From: Halictus rubicundus
Taxonomy: Eukaryota > Arthropoda > Insecta > Hymenoptera > Halictidae
DNA: 64,000 bases
Direction of reading: 5' to 3'
NCBI RefSeq assembly: GCF_050948215.1
Contig: NC_135151.1
Span: forward strand, 7,914,220-7,978,219
This document shows positions 36,700 to 49,464 of this stretch, piece after piece (within the stretch, counting starts at the first letter, position 1; every line of letters starts with the position of its first letter). The notes beneath the pieces are model-generated. The model was not told where the DNA came from, did no database searches, and saw only the letters and a list, made by a program, of their open reading frames with translations. A program made the translations under genes and the position numbers.

Positions 36700-39600
36700 A
36701 TGAGACATTTTATACTATGAAATATTATACTAATCGGTATAATGGTTTAATCGTGTGTTCAATTCGCCCAACACGAACAATTTTTCTAGCCTTAGGAAAA
36801 AAAATAGTACCTATTTAGATTTCAAACTTAAGACTCCGAAAGGCATAAGCAGTTCCTAACAAAAACTTTGCTTAATGTCAGTCTGTTATGTAGATAGGCT
36901 TTTCCATGATTGAACATTATTAGAACATTAGACTATGTTACTCGAAACACATAGGCAACTTTTTCGTTTACTAAATTGCTATCCTTGTTGAAAAGTTCAT
37001 ACAGAAAGACTACTAACTAAATAATAGGTCACCACAGGAATATACACTGTACATTTATACATACATATGTATACCTGCATGTTCGGAGATATGTTGATAA
37101 GTTTCATCTTATTAGCAACAGTTTATTTTTTTTTTTTTTTATTAAAACGTAGATGTGTTTAAAGTCCGGAAACTGTAATTATTATTCTGAAAGACGTTCA
37201 TTTTGTGCGATGCAAGTAGCTGAGAAAAACTATTTATTACAAAAAACTCAATCCGAATGTCTTTTATACGAGTAGCAATCTTCAATACAATAATTAGTCC
37301 AGTGAATTCGAAATTATGCTGTAGTCTCGTACTCTCTTTATTTGAATGAGGGTCACGCCAGAAAATTTTTCCCATAAATTCCAACACTTTCGTTTCATTT
37401 ACTCGATGTGAGAAGTACACCTTTGAAACCTTTGTTGGTGCTTCCATTCCACTTGAACTAATAAATCATTATCGATATAATAATCAAAGAACTTTATAAT
37501 TACACTTAACGCGAGATTCTTGAAATCCTTTATACAACACAATCGAAGCAGTATACAAAATATATTTTCTAACTTTTCAAACTCTTGAAACTTTACAAAA
37601 ATTGTTGATACGATTCATTTTTTATACATTTATTTATTGGTACAATTGAAATATTATTAACACTAGAACTCCCTAATTTCTTCTTTCACAGTTACTGAAA
37701 TTATAAAAATATTTTCGTCAGAGATTCTCGAAGGAACTTCTTTATTGAAGCACATGTTAGAATAAAAACGGTATGAGTTTTGAATAGATGTAGTCTTGTC
37801 ATTATTACAAAACAATATACATCAGTTGTATTCATTACTCGGGTAGCTCTAGTGTTAAGGTACACTTTACAACGGATTAACATTCCTCTTATTCTGCTAT
37901 TCTTGACAGTAGATCATGTCTACAGTAAAATATATTTCTACTATAAAATATAATCTTTGTGCACTCCGATGTAGAAATCAGATTTGAGTACCGTAGATAT
38001 GTGTTCCCCTAACATAGTTTTATCATCCGTGGTCTCATTGCCAGTGCAACCGTAGATTTTTGGTGATAGCTTTCTACGATCAGTAAGTAGATCATGCGTT
38101 GTGAATGTGTCAAATGTATGTGCCGACATGTGGAAAACAACACACGCCGAAATAGTCGGCCTAACATAGGGTGCTCCATAACTGACATAATAAATGGTTA
38201 CGGTATTTACATGGACTTACATGAACCCAAAGAACATTATTTTACCGGAATTTTTTTTTACCGAAAATATTTTTACAAAATTATAAACAGTTTGTGTGTT
38301 ATCCAGAATTTACGTTTAAGTAGACACTTTCCTAGAACTTTCTCAATTTCATTTTTATGAAATTTATATTGATGATCTTCTTATGTAAATTAGTAAAAAC
38401 ATGACCCGTTTCAGATAATGTAAAATATGTAATACAAAAAGTGAGTCTCACTTTCAGTAATTCGAATAAAGTGTGATGAATAAAATATGATTTATATTTC
38501 AAATGAAAGTTCAATGTAGTCATTACCGACTGTAAGAGTAATAAATAAAACACATTATGATAAGTTAATTTCTGAACGTACGATAGAACTAATTTGAGGT
38601 ATCAAAATAATTTCTATGAATTTACTGTCTGGCAAAATATCGACAATTGATCCTATAATATATAGGACTGATCATTCATGATACTTAACTGTGGAAACTC
38701 AATAAATGTTTGTTAGATCATTTATTTGTATCAGTTGAAATAATGAAAACATTCAGTCTGCACCTAATAGCAGGTACGTGGGAGTTTTGTACCTATATTT
38801 AAATTTATAGTTATTTCATCATATTTTATTCAAAATACGCTCGTTACTAATTCGATATGATTCCACTTGAGCTCCGTAAAATTCCGTAGTTCCGTAAAAT
38901 AATGGGAGTTTATTCTGGAGTCGCGACCACAAGTAAATCCAGGCGGTTTCTATTATCGATCCTTGCAGCACCGTCTCGCTTGGGCGGAGACCTCGGTTTG
39001 TTTGTTCTCAACGTAAACTAATTTATTCTACGAAATTTCCATTCTCCGGGACACATTGAATATCTAGTGGGCATTTCAAGTTCTGCAATTTCTTTTCTTG
39101 TTATGTGCCTTCATTACCTTAAATTTTTTAGTAACCCCTTGCACTATAATATCGAGTCGTGATGAAGACTTCGAACGGGATCTCCTAAATATGTACATTG
39201 TTAATTCCCATTAGACTGAAATGAAACTCTATTTTATTGTAGTCAGTATTTAACCACTGGAGAATTCATGGATATACGATGAATACAAATTTTCCTTTCT
39301 TCCTAGTAAATTATAAAAGATGTTCCATTGGCTAAAGTTTCGGAAGTCGGTCCAATCGGATTGAGCTCAAATTTTGCACATAGCAATATGCATAAAAATA
39401 TGTTTCCCAAAAGGATTTTTGGCGACTCGAAAAAAATATTTTTATAATAATGTGATGTGCTAGGATTCATTACTGGCAGTGTTTATTTGTGAATATTACT
39501 CTTGAAAATAATATTTCTCTGTCGACACGTAGCATTAGGTATGCCATTCACACAGTTCTCCACAACCTACTTTCGGAATACATATACAATTCAATTACTA

Positions 39601-42600
39601 GCAACTAGAGTGCGACTTGCAGACAAGGATTTATGTAAACATCTTTAGAAAACGTAATTTTGCATTAACGAGCATTTGCGTCAGTAGATGATTTTTTAGA
39701 ACTTTATATCAATAAACTCCCTTTATAGAAATGCAGATGGCGGAAATGATGAAAGTAGAATCAATTCAACCATTATTATTTGATTCGGATTACATTCTAC
39801 GTATTATGAAAGGGAACATTTTACATTTATTAATATGTATCATGAATCGTGAGGGGCAATATAAACAATTATTTTAACTTTTTTGCAGGTCTATCCATAT
39901 TCCATAATATCTCATTTTTCTTTTAAATTCACTTATTTCTTATGTTCTTAATTGTCCTAATAATGACTCATCATACTTAATAAATGACCAACTCATTACA
40001 AATAAAGAATATACTCGAATAAAATATAAGTGTTGTTTACTTTATTGATAAAGGAAATTGACACAATATAACGGAAATTATTATAGTGTATGTAAATATC
40101 TGCATTCTGAATAAATGAAGGGTTCATGACAACAGTATGTGTGTAGTTTCACTAGAAAATCATTTCCACAAAATGTTATATATTAATAAATAGAATATTA
40201 TTTTCGAGCAAATTCGTAATTCCTTTCTCTTCGTCACTTCTTGTGGTTACATTCCAATCCATGAATCACCGTGATCTCACGGCACTTTTAACGCCAGATC
40301 TATCATTACCTTCGAATCAAATTATAATTTTCCCGTTTTCTATGATAAACAGTGGTTGTTAAAATCGTTTAACATCGTTACGATATTATGAATGGTTTCT
40401 TACTAGTCGCTTGACTTTCGTCAACTTCTTCACTCGTAATTTCAATCTTTACTTTCATACAATCAGTATATAAGTATGTGGTAGTATTCGTGTAGGTTCT
40501 GATAGCGAGTTTATAGCCGTTGGTAAGCCTTGTACCAACCGGTTCGCAGTTTCCCCTTTGAGGCCAGTACTCTGTCGCGTCGCCTTCCACCATGGAATTT
40601 TGTCGAGTTCAGCTTCGACGCTTTGTTAAAATCTCGTTGTCCGGTCACATTGTTTCGCTTATTGTTATTATATTATTAAATATTATCTTCTAGCCTGTGC
40701 GCTGCCTTGTTGCCACGTAACTATTGCATATTCAAGAAAACAAACTAAGTTGACATAACGTTGTTCAGAAAGTAATCTTAATATTAAAGTTTTATATATA
40801 TCTACAGAAGAGAAAGGAGAGTTGTTATTGTTTCGGGGTGATACTATTTCGCTACAAGCTGAAAACTGTAATCTACAACCCAATTTGTTGCGCACATATT
40901 GTAATCGGTTTGAATATTTGCGATTAAAAGATTTTTATTTTTTATCTTTTATTAATTTATAGAATCGTTTTAAAAATCCTATACGTAACATAATCTTTCA
41001 TTAGAATCCCAGTAGTAATGACAAATTATTAGATTTAGCTGCATTGGCTTTCAAAATTGGTAATAGAATTTTGGAGAGTACGAATTGTTTGATTAAATGA
41101 AAGATGAAACGAAAAATTATTTAAATTTCATTTGAAACCCAAATAATGGAATAATTCTGAAAAAATTATTTGTTCAAATAAACTAACATATGATTATTTC
41201 AAATGACATGTAGCCAAATAAGGTAATATATTATCTTAATGAGGATTTTTTCAAATAATTTATTTCGATAATGCCCAAGCCTAGTCTACACCCTTCCAAT
41301 TCTATTTCGAAACGTTCGAACCTGACTCGTTGAGAAAAAATTTGCAAATCAGACTTGGGCAAATTTTATTTGAAATGAAAATAAGAAATAACTATTTGAA
41401 ATAATTGATTTTGTATCGTTATTTTCAATACTGTTAGTTTATTTTAGTTATTTCGTTATTTATTCGTTTCAAAAACGACAAATGAAATAATTCTCATAAT
41501 GATATACAACAAAGGATACCAGTATAAACAAAACTCAAATCTGATTACTAGGTCGTCAAATAATTGACATGAAATTAATTATAAAGTAAAATAACATGAT
41601 ATTTTTGAAATAATATTTCAAATAATGTCATTTCAGAAATACCCAGGTGTGTTATGAATGAAAATCAAAGATTCTATTGGAGGGTACAACTCCTAGATGG
41701 CTCTAACTTTCTTTTCTGTAATTAAAGCAGTTTCTAATTTTCTATATTGTTAATCACGACACTATTATTACTTTTGATTGCGTTGATGTTTATTGCGCTT
41801 ATTTTTTTATTTTTATAAAGCAATAGAGGAACTCTTTACGTCTTGTTTTAACGCAGTGAAATTTAAATTGTTCAATTTTAGATGAATTAATAATCGCTGA
41901 TTATATCGGTACATATTATGACAACGAAAACGAGCCGCTATTAGAGCAATTAATGCATTCAAGAGAGATAAATGAGACTAACGAATTTGAAACCTAGACG
42001 AGTATTGACCGTAACCTGGTTTCCACGAAGTAGTATTTCCGTAGAAATCTAACGCCTACTTCAAGCACGGCGACTATCACCGAATATGCAAATTCAGCGA
42101 CGGTCTAAATATTGCCAATATTTATCGAATTGAGTCGATATAGTCGAGTAAATATCATCGGAATCATATCATATTTGGTTTTATTTTAGTCAGAAAAATG
42201 CCAAGAATATGTTAGTAAAAATCCCATAAAAAAATAATGAAAAAAAAGAAGTTCTCGAGCTTCGTTGTCCTTTTTTACGTTCGGCACTGCGTCAAAGAAT
42301 AGTGTCCCGACGACGACAAGACCCGGGCTGTTGACATATAACGCGGATTCACTGTATATGTCGCTCATAATTATTCGAACTACTTACACTTGATACTTAC
42401 CCATACTTAAAAATACTTAACTACTATACTTAAAAAATAGAACCATTTCATATGTCAAGCTTCTAAAGTAGACGTTTATACAATAGTACTTAACAAATTA
42501 TGTATTAATTTTCCTTTAAACATTAGGATCTTGATCTCCTTCGTCCATACTTGTGATGGCGTTCAGTTGAATCAAATTATGTTACGATAAAAACGAGCTA
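36700..42600. other. Intergenic or long intron, no gene seen
   Basis: AT-rich sequence with a poly-T run near 37128-37140. Two TTGGGCA-type MITE-like copies (about 41000-41280 and 41350-41650) lie near the right end. No frame has a recognisable domain. Confidence 0.45.
41350..41650. mobile_element. TTGGGCA-family MITE-like copy
   Basis: The left end 'gacttgggcaaattttattt' mirrors the right end 'catttcagaaatacccaggt'. An adjacent related piece ends 'gataatgcccaagcctagtc' near 41280. The interior is AT-rich with repeated 'atttgaaataa' tracts. It belongs with the element in the SKA2-like intron at 24896-25195. Confidence 0.4.
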
Positions 42601-42670
42601 AAAAATGAATGTTGCAATGACTAACAGAAGAAATATAATATTTTATGATTCAGGATTCAACGCTACAAGG

Positions 42671-45600
42671 ATGCGTTTCCACATCCTTTGTTTAATATTG
42701 GTTATAAGCGTGCTAGCCATAACGAGAGTTTCGGCCCATGGGAGATTAGTAGAGCCGCCCTCGAGAGCCTCGATGTGGAGATATGGGTTCGACACACCGC
42801 ACGATTACAATGATAACGAATGCTACTGTGGCGGCTTCACCAGACAGTGGCAGCGAAACAAAGGAAACTGTGGGATCTGCGGAGATGCTTGGGACGTGCC
42901 AGCCGTAAGATGAAAACCTTTAATGAAATTGCTAGGCACTAATTCTAATGCTTATACACATGTTGGATTCCGGGTTCTGGAAATCGAGTACAACTGATTA
43001 CAATAAAATCGAGACGAGTTACACGGTGAGGTGTTAAGGTACAACGACGTAACCTTCTGCACTCGAGTATGCAAGAAGAACTCTGAATCTGTTTCGATGG
43101 GCTGCTATATATATATATATGTAGTTATTGAGAGGAAAATGTGGAAGGGAGTGGAAAAGGTTTGCTGTAGAAAGGGATGACGTGGAAGGGACAAAGTCTA
43201 AAGGTTTTGTTTGGTCGTAGTGATTCAAGTGTTCTGGCTGATGTGTCCATTGTATGATTATCGTGATACGTTGGCGTTTAGATAAGGCCTAGGGTTATTG
43301 GGTAAACAACACACATGTACAGGGTGTATAAAAAATAAGTATAATGTCGGTCGTAGCGTGGTTCAGTACCCTTCGATCGATGGAGATTTGTAAAAGAAAG
43401 TCTGTTGCAAAAATGTCTTCCTTCACTTTGAAGGTCAAATATTTTTTTCTTTGCATCGTATAGTACTCGCAACGAGGAACAAAAGCCTCAAAGGAACCAC
43501 GAGTCTCAGGTCACCGTTCTCTTAAAAAACGACTTCAAAGTTTCGTAAACTATTTTATTCCATATATCTACAGGGTGTCCCAAAATGGTATAAACGTGCA
43601 GGGGTGATTCTACATGAGACAGTAAGTCGAAAATATAGAATAAATATTTTTCATCTGACGCCTCGTTTTAGACCACCCTGTATGTGTTGGTGTAACAGTG
43701 AGAATAAAAATAATTATAATATTAATAAAAATAAAATAAAAAAATTAGTGTTATGATGGGAAAATATATTTCCATGAAAAGTAACGTTACAATGTGAAAT
43801 TCTTTGTTGACGTTGTACCTATAAAATATTGAAATCTCGTAACAGGACTTTAACGAGATATTTGAACACCCACGCAAGATACGATTAACTCGGTAAAACT
43901 TCTTATAAGGATACACGGCAGAAATAAGAAGACCACCACGACACGTGCATATTTTAATGTATAATATTGTAAAAAAAAAATGATTAAGTGAATTGCTACC
44001 TATAAAGTAGGATATGTTTTACAATTACCAGTTCACGATGAACTTAACGTTTCAAATTCCAACATTACATTAAATAATGGATGAAGCTGCAGAACAGCTA
44101 CCTATCGTTCGATTTCGATCATTTTTGGACATGTAGGAATCGACATTTTGAACAACTTTTTCCTTTCCTGTCTACACTACTTGTGCGTCTGTTGGTACCA
44201 TATGCGTTGGTTAAAGGTCCTGCACACAACTGCGTATGTGAGACTGCAAGAAATGTCTGTTACCCAATTAGAGTTTGTTGCGTTTTTAAATTAAAATTTA
44301 AAGATAAAATTAAGATATTTATTAATGCATAGATTTATTCAATCACATATTTTCCAGTCTGTTCTATTACTTCTTGCCATTTTTTTAACTAACTTATCTG
44401 GTTATTGAATAAACCTATGAATAAATATCTTAATTTTATCTTGGAATTTTAATTTAAAAATGCTACGAACTTTTGTTCCTGCCCAATATATTGGTTTAGA
44501 TCAGGTTTAGTAATCCGGTCGCCGTATAGTGCGTCAGCCAAGAAAGCTAGAATAAGAAAATAATTTTTTCATGTAGTGCTAAAGTTATTAATACTCATAT
44601 ACAGAAATCCTATTTTAATTTATCTTTTGTCCACCACTGTATTTAATGTATTTGAGCGCCCGTGACAAGCTGGATCTATCGGACACGAAAATCCCATTGT
44701 GAACTCCGTGCATTTATCTCCCAGTGTTCTTACAACACGGTATAAATTACTATTTGCGGCTTTTCGGTCTGTCGAGTTGTACATGCACTCTATGCAATAG
44801 CACCAGACGTTTCAACACCATCTCGAAAAATACATCCTGTAAGACCCAAAACTTAGTTCGCTTACAACCAGGAGTTTCTACTTAAAAATCTGAAATAATT
44901 ACAGTATATGTATGTGGCCATTTAACATCTGTCAGATATTTTTCAGAATTTTCTCATATGACTAAATAGGGAAAATAGGACAAAAACTAATTTTTTCCAC
45001 TTTACCGCATAACTACCCTCTTGGTCGAGATATAGGGTTAAAATTTTACGCAACATGGTTTTTCTTGACGCCTTATCGAATGGTCCATTAGCCTTTTAAT
45101 GTGGTCGAAGGACATTTTTTACCATCTTATCCAGCTGTACACTTGCCGACAAAAGTACGATGAAATACTATAAAAATTAGTCGTCGAAACTTCTCAAATC
45201 GCAATTCATCCCTTTCTGTTGGTTTCTCCTTTAATCATTATTATCATGTACATTCCGTTCCTCGAAAATAGTTCTCAAGATCCTTCCGCAGTTTTCTCAT
45301 ATTTTCGTTTTGGTGCCAAGACCACGCTTGAAGCAGAATTTGGTCCTTATTTGCTATGAATTTGCCAACCAGAACATGAAGACAAATGGGGAGCATATAC
45401 CGAAACATATGGGTTGCAATTTGAGTGCAAAGTTTGCAAGCGGAGTTGGAGGGAAAATCGAAGGCAAAACCCTGCGTAGAGGGCAGATCGGTCGCACTAA
45501 CAGCGAACCTAACAGTCAATGGTAGAAAAAGCTTAAAAATGTAATGTAAAATGTAATGTAAAGTAGCAAGTTTATATTGCACATTGAAGTTCACATTTAT

Positions 45601-48393
45601 TGAAAAATACAGCGTATGCAACTTCGTGCACAGTCACGGTCAGAGAGAACGGACCAAAGAGAGCGTGCGCAGGAAGCGACGACGATGAACGCATGTGCGC
45701 ATCGTCAGAGACCCTAAGAATGGCGCGATCTTAAAAATACAAATATACATTCCAACAGAAAGGTGAACAACCAAAAAATTCAATTTTTACGGTAGTATAA
45801 ACGAAATACTCGTAATTTTTTATAGAATATATCGATTGCAATGATGCTTACTTTAATCGATAAGTTTTAGAGAATTTCGAGAAACTTATATTTGTTTAAA
45901 GTGACTGTTATGAATCGGACATTTCATATGCAACGACCCAATAGAAACGTGTTAGATGTTGAAGAATACATGTTGCATGCTTCTATATTACGCGTATGTA
46001 TGTACCGTGTCTGTTTTAAACGTTTCTTTAACTATCATTAATTTTTGTTTCATTACTCATTATGTACATACAAAGGTATGTGTGTAGTAGACTTAGTTTC
46101 ATTATAACTCGCAGCATAACGTACGTTGTGATGTACGGTTTAGAAGTTGAAGAATGCATATTGTGTGCAAATTGATTTCTAAACACACATATGTACGCAT
46201 TATGTCTAATCGCAATGAATAGATGAATATCTTCCAAAATTTTACTCTAAAAAAAGATTAAAAACCAGCAAATATTTCACTATTTACTATTTTATTCAAT
46301 AATTTTTACTTGCGATTTTAGTGACTCGCCAGTCAATCTGCAATTTCTATACTTTCAATTTCAAAGAGTTGTTCAGAACCATGTCCCCGACAACGTGTTT
46401 ACAGGTCATCGAAATCCAAGATGGCGACAACTTTCTCTATAATTGCGTAAAAGTTTATTAGTGGGAGTATTAGTTGATCATAAATTGATACCAACCTTGA
46501 AACAGTATTTGATTTTGAATCTCTTAATTTACACAAAATTAGAACTGCCTCTTCGACAAGTGTGTATTAAATACATTTGATTTACATTTGATCGTAGCCT
46601 CGCCCGCACGAGACCGGCGGCAAATACGGAAATAGCGTGATAGTGAGGAAGTACCGAACTGGTTCTGTGATACCAGTCCGAGTGGAACTGACGGCGAATC
46701 ATCATGGTTACTTCGAGTTTCGTACGTGTGCGATGACCCACAAGGGAAAGGAAGTCGACCAGGAATGTTTGGATAAATATTTTCTACGAATGGAAAATGG
46801 ATCGTCCAGATATTATCCGGGCCCGGGGAACAAGGTTTTCGAGGCGTTCTACAAATTACCAGACGGCCTGACTTGCGCTCAATGCGTCTTTCAATGGAGA
46901 TACATAGCTGGGAATAATTGGGGCGACTGTGGAAACGGAACAGGTATTGTCCCTGTTGTTTAGCAGTATTTCCGTAGCATGCTTTTCTCGTTGAACTGAA
47001 AATGGTACTTCAAGTCATAGACCTGGTTGAGCTCAGGCTTTAGGTCAATTAGCATGAGTACCACTTATCTTCATAATGGATAATCTTTCAAAAAATAAAC
47101 AAGTCTATGAAATTAAAGATACAATAAAAATTGTATTAATCCTCCAGAGCACGGGTGAATAGAACTCCTCGCAATGTTTAGATAGAAAATCTTTCACCTA
47201 CATTTTTATTAATAATTTATTTAAGCTATTAAGTAACTTCAAGAAGTTAAATACAGAACAATTTTCGTCATGGTTCCCACAAACTCAACCCGTGCAGCAT
47301 AGGATTAATTTGAATGATGTTGAAATATGTAGTATTTTATACGTAGTTGTACTATCCCAGTCAGCCAAACCAGACAATGGCAGAAAATCAGCAGAGTCTG
47401 CTAAGAGCGGATGGTTCGTGCAGCGCCTCCTACACCATCAAATATCTGTTACACCATCTAGCGACGATTTTAATAACTGCAACTCCTTTTTTTTTTTTAT
47501 TATCGTGAGGAAATGTTTTATACATACCCCGACTCCCTGGGGGAAGCCGGGGTTATGTGAGATTCTCCCCGGGGGGCAAAGCCCCCGGGGACTACCCACT
47601 AAAACCTCACGCCCACCTAAGCTAAATGGGAGGTGCCTGGATCACGCGAGTACTCAACAGGACACCTCCCAGCTATCATCATACCCCGGGGGAGGGGTTA
47701 ACCTCCCCCACTGCCTACGCTATAAGACCCCGGGCGGGGAGACCCGCCCGGTGTCCCCATCCCTGGAGCCTTCGGATTGGGCTTTCCGAGCCCCAGCTCG
47801 GTCCACCCACAGCTCCCGGAGTCTTCGTGTCCCGCTCGGGGCCGGTATCCCGAAGGAACCAGCCCCGGCCGAGGCAAGAAGACGCCGCCACCGGTAAGGA
47901 AGGGTCGTCGAAGGCGCGATCTGGCACGCCCCGACCCTTTCCACACCCAACCCCCCACTGTTTACTGGGATTCTATTGAATGCGTAGCGGTGACCGTGTT
48001 AAAAACAGAAAAATTTTAATTACAGGAGCTGTAGGATGTGGACATCAAGAAGAGTTTCGGTCTTGTGCCGATATTGCTATTGGTGACAATGTAGAACCTC
48101 TACCACCGAGACCGCCCACAGTACGGCCCACCGTTCCCGGTGAAAAATCACCGACAGAACCAACTTTGGTGCCAAAGTCGACAGGGCCGTTTTGGCTATT
48201 CAGTATCATTATCGCTGGTACGTGCCTTCTGGTTGTGTTGGCGGCTATGGCGTTGCTTTACTCGTATTACTATCACGCTGGCAGAGCCAAAAAATGGCTC
48301 ATGAACAGTCGATTATTGACATCTGAAAGTCCACCAGTCGCACCACCGAGGCATAAAAAGCACAACACGTACAACGCACCACTACAGCTGTAG
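42671..48393 (+). CDS. AA15-type lytic polysaccharide monooxygenase, membrane-anchored
   Basis: Exons 42671-42904, 46598-46943 and 48026-48393 join in frame (948 bp, 315 aa). The chosen ATG gives a signal peptide (residues 1-22, MRFHILCLILVISVLAITRV then SA) and leaves His23 as the mature N-terminus in HGRLVEPPSRASMWR, as LPMOs need for the copper histidine brace. The second brace histidine is His113 in NHHGYFEF. An axial Phe204 lies in EEFRSCADI. Ten or more cysteines (ECYCGG, GNCGICGD, CAQCVFQW) fit AA15, the copper enzymes that oxidatively cleave chitin or cellulose in insects. After a Pro/Thr-rich linker (218-248) comes one transmembrane helix (about 249-274) and a basic cytoplasmic tail. 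The enzyme is therefore predicted to sit on the outer face of a membrane. An upstream in-frame ATG at 42605 would mask the signal peptide and is less likely. Intron 1 is 3.7 kb and holds several transposon remnants. Confidence 0.9.
43318..43690. mobile_element. ACAGGGTG-type MITE piece(s)
   Basis: 'tacagggtgtcccaaaatgg' at about 43570 and 'ttagaccaccctgta' at about 43682 are inverted ends around an AT-rich core of about 115 bp. A similar start, 'gtacagggtgtataaaa', lies at 43318. A lone copy of the end motif is also found near 25549. No coding content is seen. Confidence 0.45.
44255..44510 (-). mobile_element. Internally deleted mariner (irritans-like) remnant
   Basis: The two ends are inverted copies: 'gcgtttttaaattaaaattt' at about 44279 and its mirror 'aattttaatttaaaaatgct' at about 44445. 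Each continues into 'aaagataaaattaagatatttatt'. On the minus strand the interior encodes KWQEVIEQTGKYVIE then a stop, which is the classic mariner transposase C-terminus. Almost all of the transposase is missing, so it cannot move itself. Confidence 0.7.
45310..45515 (+). repeat. Dispersed repeat B, copy 2
   Basis: It contains 'gtgcaaagtttgcaagcgga' and 'gagggcagatcggtcgcactaacagcgaacct' in the order seen in the other B copies. It lies in intron 1 of the LPMO gene. Confidence 0.6.
46360..46460 (+). repeat. Dispersed repeat D, copy 1
   Basis: 'gttgttcagaaccatgtccc' and 'gacaacgtgtttacaggtca' recur in diverged form at about 63298-63345 in the protease gene. It lies in the LPMO intron 1, about 140 bp upstream of exon 2. 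Its nature is unknown. Confidence 0.4.
47354..47468 (+). repeat. Dispersed repeat C, copy 2
   Basis: This is the direct-strand copy of the repeat seen inverted at 31052-31200, from 'cccagtcagccaaaccaga' to 'atcaaatatctgttacacca'. It sits in LPMO intron 2, beside the GC-rich LINE-like fragment. Confidence 0.6.
47487..47960 (-). mobile_element. GC-rich 3' end of a non-LTR retrotransposon (R1-like)
   Basis: The block starts with a T-run (47487-47498), that is, a poly-A tail read from the minus strand. It then turns sharply GC-rich. It contains several hairpins, including CCCCGGGGG/CCCCCGGGG (about 47560-47583) and CGGGCGGG/CCCGCCCG (about 47730-47750). A truncated body with an A-tail and a GC-rich, structured 3' end fits a 5'-truncated LINE. 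The R1-like label is inference, because no reverse transcriptase remains. It ends about 65 bp upstream of LPMO exon 3. Overlapping GC-rich frames are by-products. Confidence 0.55.
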
Positions 48394-48399
48394 AAAGAG

Positions 48400-49075
48400 A
48401 CATTTTGACTTCACGTATGTAGAATGGGAATAAGGAAAAACCAAGGAGATTATGTGATTTAGTGATTACGTTTTTGCGATTGCTATGTCGGAAACATGTT
48501 AAAGAGATTTTGTACTGCCTCACTGCCTTATAAATTTATATTTATAGAATATGAGCGATTCTACTGATTTGTTATAGCGTTTACTCAGACTATAGAGTGT
48601 GTAACATGTTTGCATTCAAAGGGTTCAGAATATTTCGGATAACTTTTTTAATGAACTTATTCAACATGAACTGATGAGTATGTACGCGTGCGAGAGTATA
48701 TGTGTGTGTGTGAAAATATTTTATAATCGCAATGTATGTATCTGTGAAAGACTCCGAATATAGTTTCACTTTGTACATATACAGTGTTACATTACATGTA
48801 TTTATTTTCTATAAACTCATACCGTCTAGTCGTCCTGTCTTTTTCTTTAAAAATTAACGTTTCAAACACATCATTCAATTATTCAGTCAAATTTAATTCA
48901 TTACTGTAAATCTAAATGTGTTGCTATTTAATTGTTGATTCAAAGAAAAGTTATAAAAATTATGTAAAGTGATATAGTAATAAAGAAAGTCTATCTTCTA
49001 AGGTTTCTTAAATAATCTACTTCGAATACAAAATGACCCTTACAGACTCCATAGACTTCATAAACTGTTAAAGCC
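48400..49075. other. LPMO 3' flank, no gene seen
   Basis: AT-rich sequence after the LPMO stop, with a short 'tgtgtgtgtg' run near 48705. It probably contains the 3' untranslated region. No separate gene is supported. Confidence 0.4.
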
Positions 49076-49079
49076 CTGT

Positions 49080-49375
49080 TAGCCAAAGGCTGTTTCGAGC
49101 AAATTTTGTGCAATGTTTGTATCACACTTTGCGAGCAAAGGACTTGTCCATTTGATACTAAACCCTGCTTGCAGCAGCATTTGGTCCCTACTTTGTATGA
49201 ATATGCCCTAGCCAAATACGGAAACAGATGGATCGGAATTTGAGTGCGAAGTTTGCAGGCGAAATACCATGCCAAATTGAGGCCAAACCTTGGTTTCGTT
49301 ATAGGGGGCAGGTCGGTCGCACTAAGAGCGGACCTAGTATTGCTCTAAGAGTAAATATCGGGCAAAATCGGAGTA
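49080..49375 (+). repeat. Dispersed repeat B, copy 3 (arm of inverted pair)
   Basis: It carries the hallmark 'gggcaggtcggtcgcactaagagcggaccta' preceded by 'gtgcgaagtttgcaggcgaa'. Together with the inverted copy at 49465-49740 it forms a pair about 90 bp apart that could fold back. Confidence 0.65.
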
Positions 49376-49464
49376 AACCTTGTCCGTGAGAGGGAAAACG
49401 GAATTTTATTTAAACTTCTAAATTATACAATTTGAAGTTTCATATATATTCAATCATTTAATTT

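Noticed and set aside
42605..42670. Upstream ATG of the LPMO frame
   Set aside because: Using it would add 22 polar residues before the signal peptide. The ATG at 42671 gives a standard secretion signal and the required N-terminal histidine.
47292..47979. Several overlapping frames of 70-201 codons in the GC-rich block
   Set aside because: They are open on both strands because GC-rich DNA has few stops, and the block has the marks of a LINE 3' end.
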